Part shown: in pieces, positions 61,328-64,000 of the stretch | How the letters are laid out: every line of letters starts with the position of its first letter | Numbering within the stretch: position 1 is the first letter of the stretch | Assembly: GCA_900766265.1 (NCBI GenBank) | Contig: CAAFUS010000013.1 | Location: forward strand, 1-64,000 | DNA from: Pseudomonadaceae bacterium | Lineage (GTDB): Bacteria; Pseudomonadota; Gammaproteobacteria; Pseudomonadales; Pseudomonadaceae | Direction of reading: 5' to 3' | DNA: 64,000 bases | The notes under the pieces: model-generated | Told to the model about the DNA's origin: nothing | The model's input: the letters and a program-made list of their open reading frames with translations, nothing else | Databases searched by the model: none | Translations under genes and position numbers: made by a program

Positions 61328-62032
61328 ATGATCGAGCGCCGTCCTTTCGGCCACCTCGGTGGAGCCGACCACGGCTGGTTGAACGCCAAGCACCATTTCT
61401 CGTTCGCGGAGTATCGCGACCCGGCACGTATGCACTGGGGTGCGTTGCGGGTCTGGAACGACGACACCATTGCACCAGGCACGGGCTTCGCGGCCCATGC
61501 CCACGCCAACATGGAAATCATCACCTATGTTCGCGAGGGGGCGATCACCCATGAGGACAATCTGGGCAACAAAGGCCGTACCGTGGCCGGCGACGTCCAG
61601 GTGATGAGTGCGGGTACCGGCATTCGTCACTCCGAATACAACCACGAGCAGGGCGCCACGCGGATATTCCAGATCTGGATCTTCCCGAACCGCGAAGGGG
61701 AGCCGCCCTCGTGGGGTTCCAAGCCGTTCCCCAAAGGCGACCGCTCCGGGCGGTTCATGGCCCTCGCCAGTGGCTTCGAGGGCGACCAGGACGGTCTGCC
61801 GATCCGCACCGATGCGCGAGTACTGGGCGCGACGCTCAACGCTGGCGAGACGGTCGAGCACCGCTTTTCCGACACCAGCCGCTACGGCTATCTGGTGCCA
61901 GCCCGCGGCGCGGTCGAGATCAACGGCGTAAGGCTCGATACCGGCGATGGCGCCGCGATCCACGACGAGCCGGTGATTCGCGTAACAGCCAGCGAGGAGG
62001 CCGAACTGGTGCTGGTGGACGTCGCGGGCTGA
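61328..62032 (+). CDS. Pirin-family protein (quercetin 2,3-dioxygenase-like)
   Basis: This 234-residue bicupin has the pirin metal site in the N-terminal cupin: HAHANMEIITYV (two His), then SAGTGIRHSEYNHE (His and Glu). Pirins bind Fe2+; some oxidise flavonols, others bind transcription factors. Start MIERRPFGHLGG at 61328 with GGAG upstream. The YcaC-like gene follows 142 bp later, a common pairing in Pseudomonas. Confidence 0.92.
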   Translation: MIERRPFGHLGGADHGWLNAKHHFSFAEYRDPARMHWGALRVWNDDTIAPGTGFAAHAHANMEIITYVREGAITHEDNLGNKGRTVAGDVQVMSAGTGIRHSEYNHEQGATRIFQIWIFPNREGEPPSWGSKPFPKGDRSGRFMALASGFEGDQDGLPIRTDARVLGATLNAGETVEHRFSDTSRYGYLVPARGAVEINGVRLDTGDGAAIHDEPVIRVTASEEAELVLVDVAG

Positions 62033-62174
62033 AGTCGCAGTACCCAGGTGATGGGCTTGCGGCATCCCTGCACCGGGCCGAACGGTGACGCTCGCGCCAT
62101 CGTCCGGCCGAACGCTGCCGCTGGCAGCAACGCATGTCGCCGCTTTCGAAACCGTGCATCTTAAGGAGGGCACC

Positions 62175-62855
62175 ATGTCCAACTATCTTGAAGTGCTGAC
62201 CCCGCAAAACAGCCAGATGATCTTCATCGACCAGCAGCCGCAGATGGCCTTCGGCGTGCAGTCCATCGATCGACAGACGCTGAAGAACAACGTCGTGGGT
62301 CTGGCCAAGGCAGCCAAGGTATTCGATATCCCCACGATCATCACCACGGTCGAGACCGAGAGTTTTTCCGGCAACACCTACCCCGAGCTGCTGGCCGTCT
62401 TCCCCGAACACAAGATTCTCGAACGCACCTCGATGAATTCCTGGGACGACCAGAACGTACGCGACGCGCTGGCCGCCAACGGTCGCAAGAAGGTGGTGGT
62501 CTCAGGCTTGTGGACCGAGGTGTGCAACACCACTTTCGCCTTGTGCGCGGCGCTGGAGGGGGGCTACGAGATCTACATGGTCGCCGATGCCTCCGGTGGC
62601 ACCTCGCTCGAGGCGCACAAGTGCGCCATGGACCGCATGGTCCAGGCCGGCATGGTGCCGATGACCTGGCAGCAGGTGATGCTGGAGTGGCAGCGCGACT
62701 GGGCGCGCAAGGAAACCTACGACGCCGTCATCAAGATCGTCCAGGAACATTCCGGCGCCTACGGCATGGGCGTCGATTACGCCTACACCATGGTGCACAA
62801 GGCGCCGGAGCGCGTGCAGCACGGTGGGCGCATCGGGCCCAACCCGGCCAGTTAA
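62175..62855 (+). CDS. YcaC-like isochorismatase-family hydrolase
   Basis: This 226-residue cysteine hydrolase has D19 in MIFIDQQPQMAFG, a Lys in the central part and the catalytic Cys at about 117 in GLWTEVCNTTFA. YcaC-type proteins form octamers; their substrate is not established. AAGGAGGG precedes the ATG. Position downstream of a pirin gene suggests shared control. Confidence 0.9.
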   Translation: MSNYLEVLTPQNSQMIFIDQQPQMAFGVQSIDRQTLKNNVVGLAKAAKVFDIPTIITTVETESFSGNTYPELLAVFPEHKILERTSMNSWDDQNVRDALAANGRKKVVVSGLWTEVCNTTFALCAALEGGYEIYMVADASGGTSLEAHKCAMDRMVQAGMVPMTWQQVMLEWQRDWARKETYDAVIKIVQEHSGAYGMGVDYAYTMVHKAPERVQHGGRIGPNPAS

Positions 62856-62997
62856 GCCGCGGTGACCGGAGCCGTCGTCCATGCGCCGGGCGATGGCTCC
62901 GCCCGGTCAGCGAGGTGACCTGAACACGACCTGACGCTCGCCTCCCGACCGCTCGGGCGGGCATCCGTCCGATCCACGGACAGGAGGGCAACAGCCC

Positions 62998-64000
62998 ATG
63001 ACCTCACGCTGCAGATTCCTCGGCGCCGCCACGACGCTGGCGCTGGGTAGCGTACTGGGACGCAACGTTGTCGCCGAACGCCTCAGAACAGGAGAATCCA
63101 CCGTGACCGAATCCGTTCCCGAGATCATTTTTCACAACGGCAAGATCACCACGCTCGATCGCGCCAAGCCGGTGGCCGAGGCGGTCGCGATCAGGGAGGG
63201 CTCCTTCCTGGCGGTCGGTACGGACCAGGAGATCCTGGCCTTGGCGGGCGACGGCACACGGGTCGTCGACCTGAAGCGGCGCGGCGTGCTGCCCGGCCTG
63301 TTCGACAACCATACCCACGTGGTCCGCGGCGGCCTCAACTACAACCTGGAGCTGCGCTGGGATGGCGTGCGTTCGCTGGCCGACGCCATGGACATGCTCA
63401 GACGCCAAGTCGCCATCACGCCCGCGCCGCAGTGGGTGAGGGTGGTCGGCGGATTCACCGAGCAGCAGTTCGTCGAGAAGCGCCTGCCGACGTTGGAGGA
63501 GATCAACGCCGTCGCGCCCGACACGCCGGTGTTCCTGCTGCATCTGTACGACCGCGCACTGCTCAACGGCGCAGCCCTGCGCGCCGTCGGCTACACCCGC
63601 GACACCCCCGAGCCGCCAGGCGGCCAGATCAGTCGCGACGCCAACGGCAACCCCACCGGCCTGCTGCTGGCCAAGCCTAACGCGATGATCCTATACGCGA
63701 CGCTGGCCAAGGGGCCGAAGCTGCCGTTCGACTACCAGGTCAATTCCACCCGCCACTTCATGCGTGAACTCAACCGCCTGGGCGTGACGGGGGTGATCGA
63801 CGCCGGGGGCGGCTTCCAGAACTACCCCGAGGATTACGCGGTGATCCAGAAGCTCGCCGACGAGGGGCAGATGACCGTGCGCCTGGCCTACAACCTGTTC
63901 ACCCAGAAGCCCAAGGAGGAAAAGGAAGACTTCCTCAAGTGGACCTCCAGCGTGACCTACAAGCAGGGCAACGACTATTTCCGCCACAACGGCGCCGGCG
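62998..64000 (+). CDS. YtcJ-like amidohydrolase, 5' part
   Basis: The gene runs off the window end with 334 codons visible. It starts MTSRCRFLGAATTLALGSVLG, a short export signal with a Tat-like look but RC in place of RR. The amidohydrolase-3 body follows: IIFHNGKITTLDRAKPVAEAVAIREGSFLAVG, the metal motif GLFDNHTHVVRGG (HxH) and GVTGVIDAGGG. These enzymes hydrolyse amides or N-acyl compounds; the substrate is unknown. An internal GTG (63102) after GGAGAA would give a cytoplasmic form. Confidence 0.88.
   Translation, partial: MTSRCRFLGAATTLALGSVLGRNVVAERLRTGESTVTESVPEIIFHNGKITTLDRAKPVAEAVAIREGSFLAVGTDQEILALAGDGTRVVDLKRRGVLPGLFDNHTHVVRGGLNYNLELRWDGVRSLADAMDMLRRQVAITPAPQWVRVVGGFTEQQFVEKRLPTLEEINAVAPDTPVFLLHLYDRALLNGAALRAVGYTRDTPEPPGGQISRDANGNPTGLLLAKPNAMILYATLAKGPKLPFDYQVNSTRHFMRELNRLGVTGVIDAGGGFQNYPEDYAVIQKLADEGQMTVRLAYNLFTQKPKEEKEDFLKWTSSVTYKQGNDYFRHNGAG

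Noticed and set aside
1..64000. tRNA/rRNA genes, CRISPR arrays, insertion sequences, phage integrases
   Set aside because: None was seen by eye: no cloverleaf with T-loop, no repeat-spacer pattern and no transposase or integrase motif. A dedicated search could still find a small RNA.

Overview
The window is high-GC gammaproteobacterial DNA, almost certainly a Pseudomonas of the stutzeri group (Stutzerimonas). Two things point there. First, the order plsC-gmhB-glyS-glyQ / tag / lpxL-like / pilZ / yhhQ ... trkA-rsmB-fmt-def / lysM-dprA-tsaC / qor / hemF-aroE is the Pseudomonas block that lies a few kb from the replication origin. Second, a 689-residue trehalose synthase matches, in length and remembered sequence, the enzyme described from P. 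stutzeri. No tRNA, rRNA, CRISPR array, insertion sequence or prophage was recognised.

Region 1 (1-21.5 kb) is conserved backbone: the 3' end of ahpF, then genes for lipid acylation, glycyl-tRNA synthetase, DNA repair, queuosine-precursor import, potassium uptake, rRNA methylation, initiator-tRNA formylation and deformylation, DNA uptake, tRNA t6A synthesis, haem and shikimate. It is interrupted at 7.5-10 kb by a decayed C-terminal fragment of malate:quinone oxidoreductase and a chemoreceptor behind a FliA-like promoter. yhhQ has a probable preQ1-I riboswitch.

Region 2 (21.5-27 kb) is a metal or corrinoid uptake operon: TonB-dependent receptor, ABC ATPase, periplasmic binding protein and permease. 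It lies behind a cobalamin riboswitch, with a Zur-box-like palindrome further upstream.

Region 3 (27-39 kb) is accessory: trehalose synthase, a MEDS-domain protein next to a hybrid histidine kinase that is frameshifted in this sequence, a large unknown membrane-anchored protein, a UshA-type nucleotidase, a Tle1-like (DUF2235) type VI phospholipase effector with two tandem DUF2931 lipoproteins as likely immunity proteins, and a DUF4126-type gene with an in-frame amber stop.

Region 4 (39-46.5 kb) is a four-gene ferric-siderophore import and reduction operon (FhuF-like reductase, ATPase, fused double permease, binding protein) with a Fur-like site upstream, a convergent MFS transporter, a YghU-type GST and a guanidinium exporter under a mini-ykkC (guanidine-II) riboswitch.

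Region 5 (46.7-64 kb) is a mosaic of small accessory units: an OprP-type porin with an exported ParB-like protein, an HxlR regulator/NAD(P)-binding protein divergon, three SnoaL-like proteins, a TDT-type transporter with a GlxA-type regulator, a ParD-like antitoxin gene overlapping a second methionine aminopeptidase gene, an ion channel with an unusual filter, a CANT1-type apyrase, a second chemoreceptor, a pirin, a YcaC-like hydrolase and the start of a YtcJ-like amidohydrolase. Between them lie decayed fragments of glpT, an HxlR regulator and a cupin gene, so this part of the chromosome appears to have turned over repeatedly.
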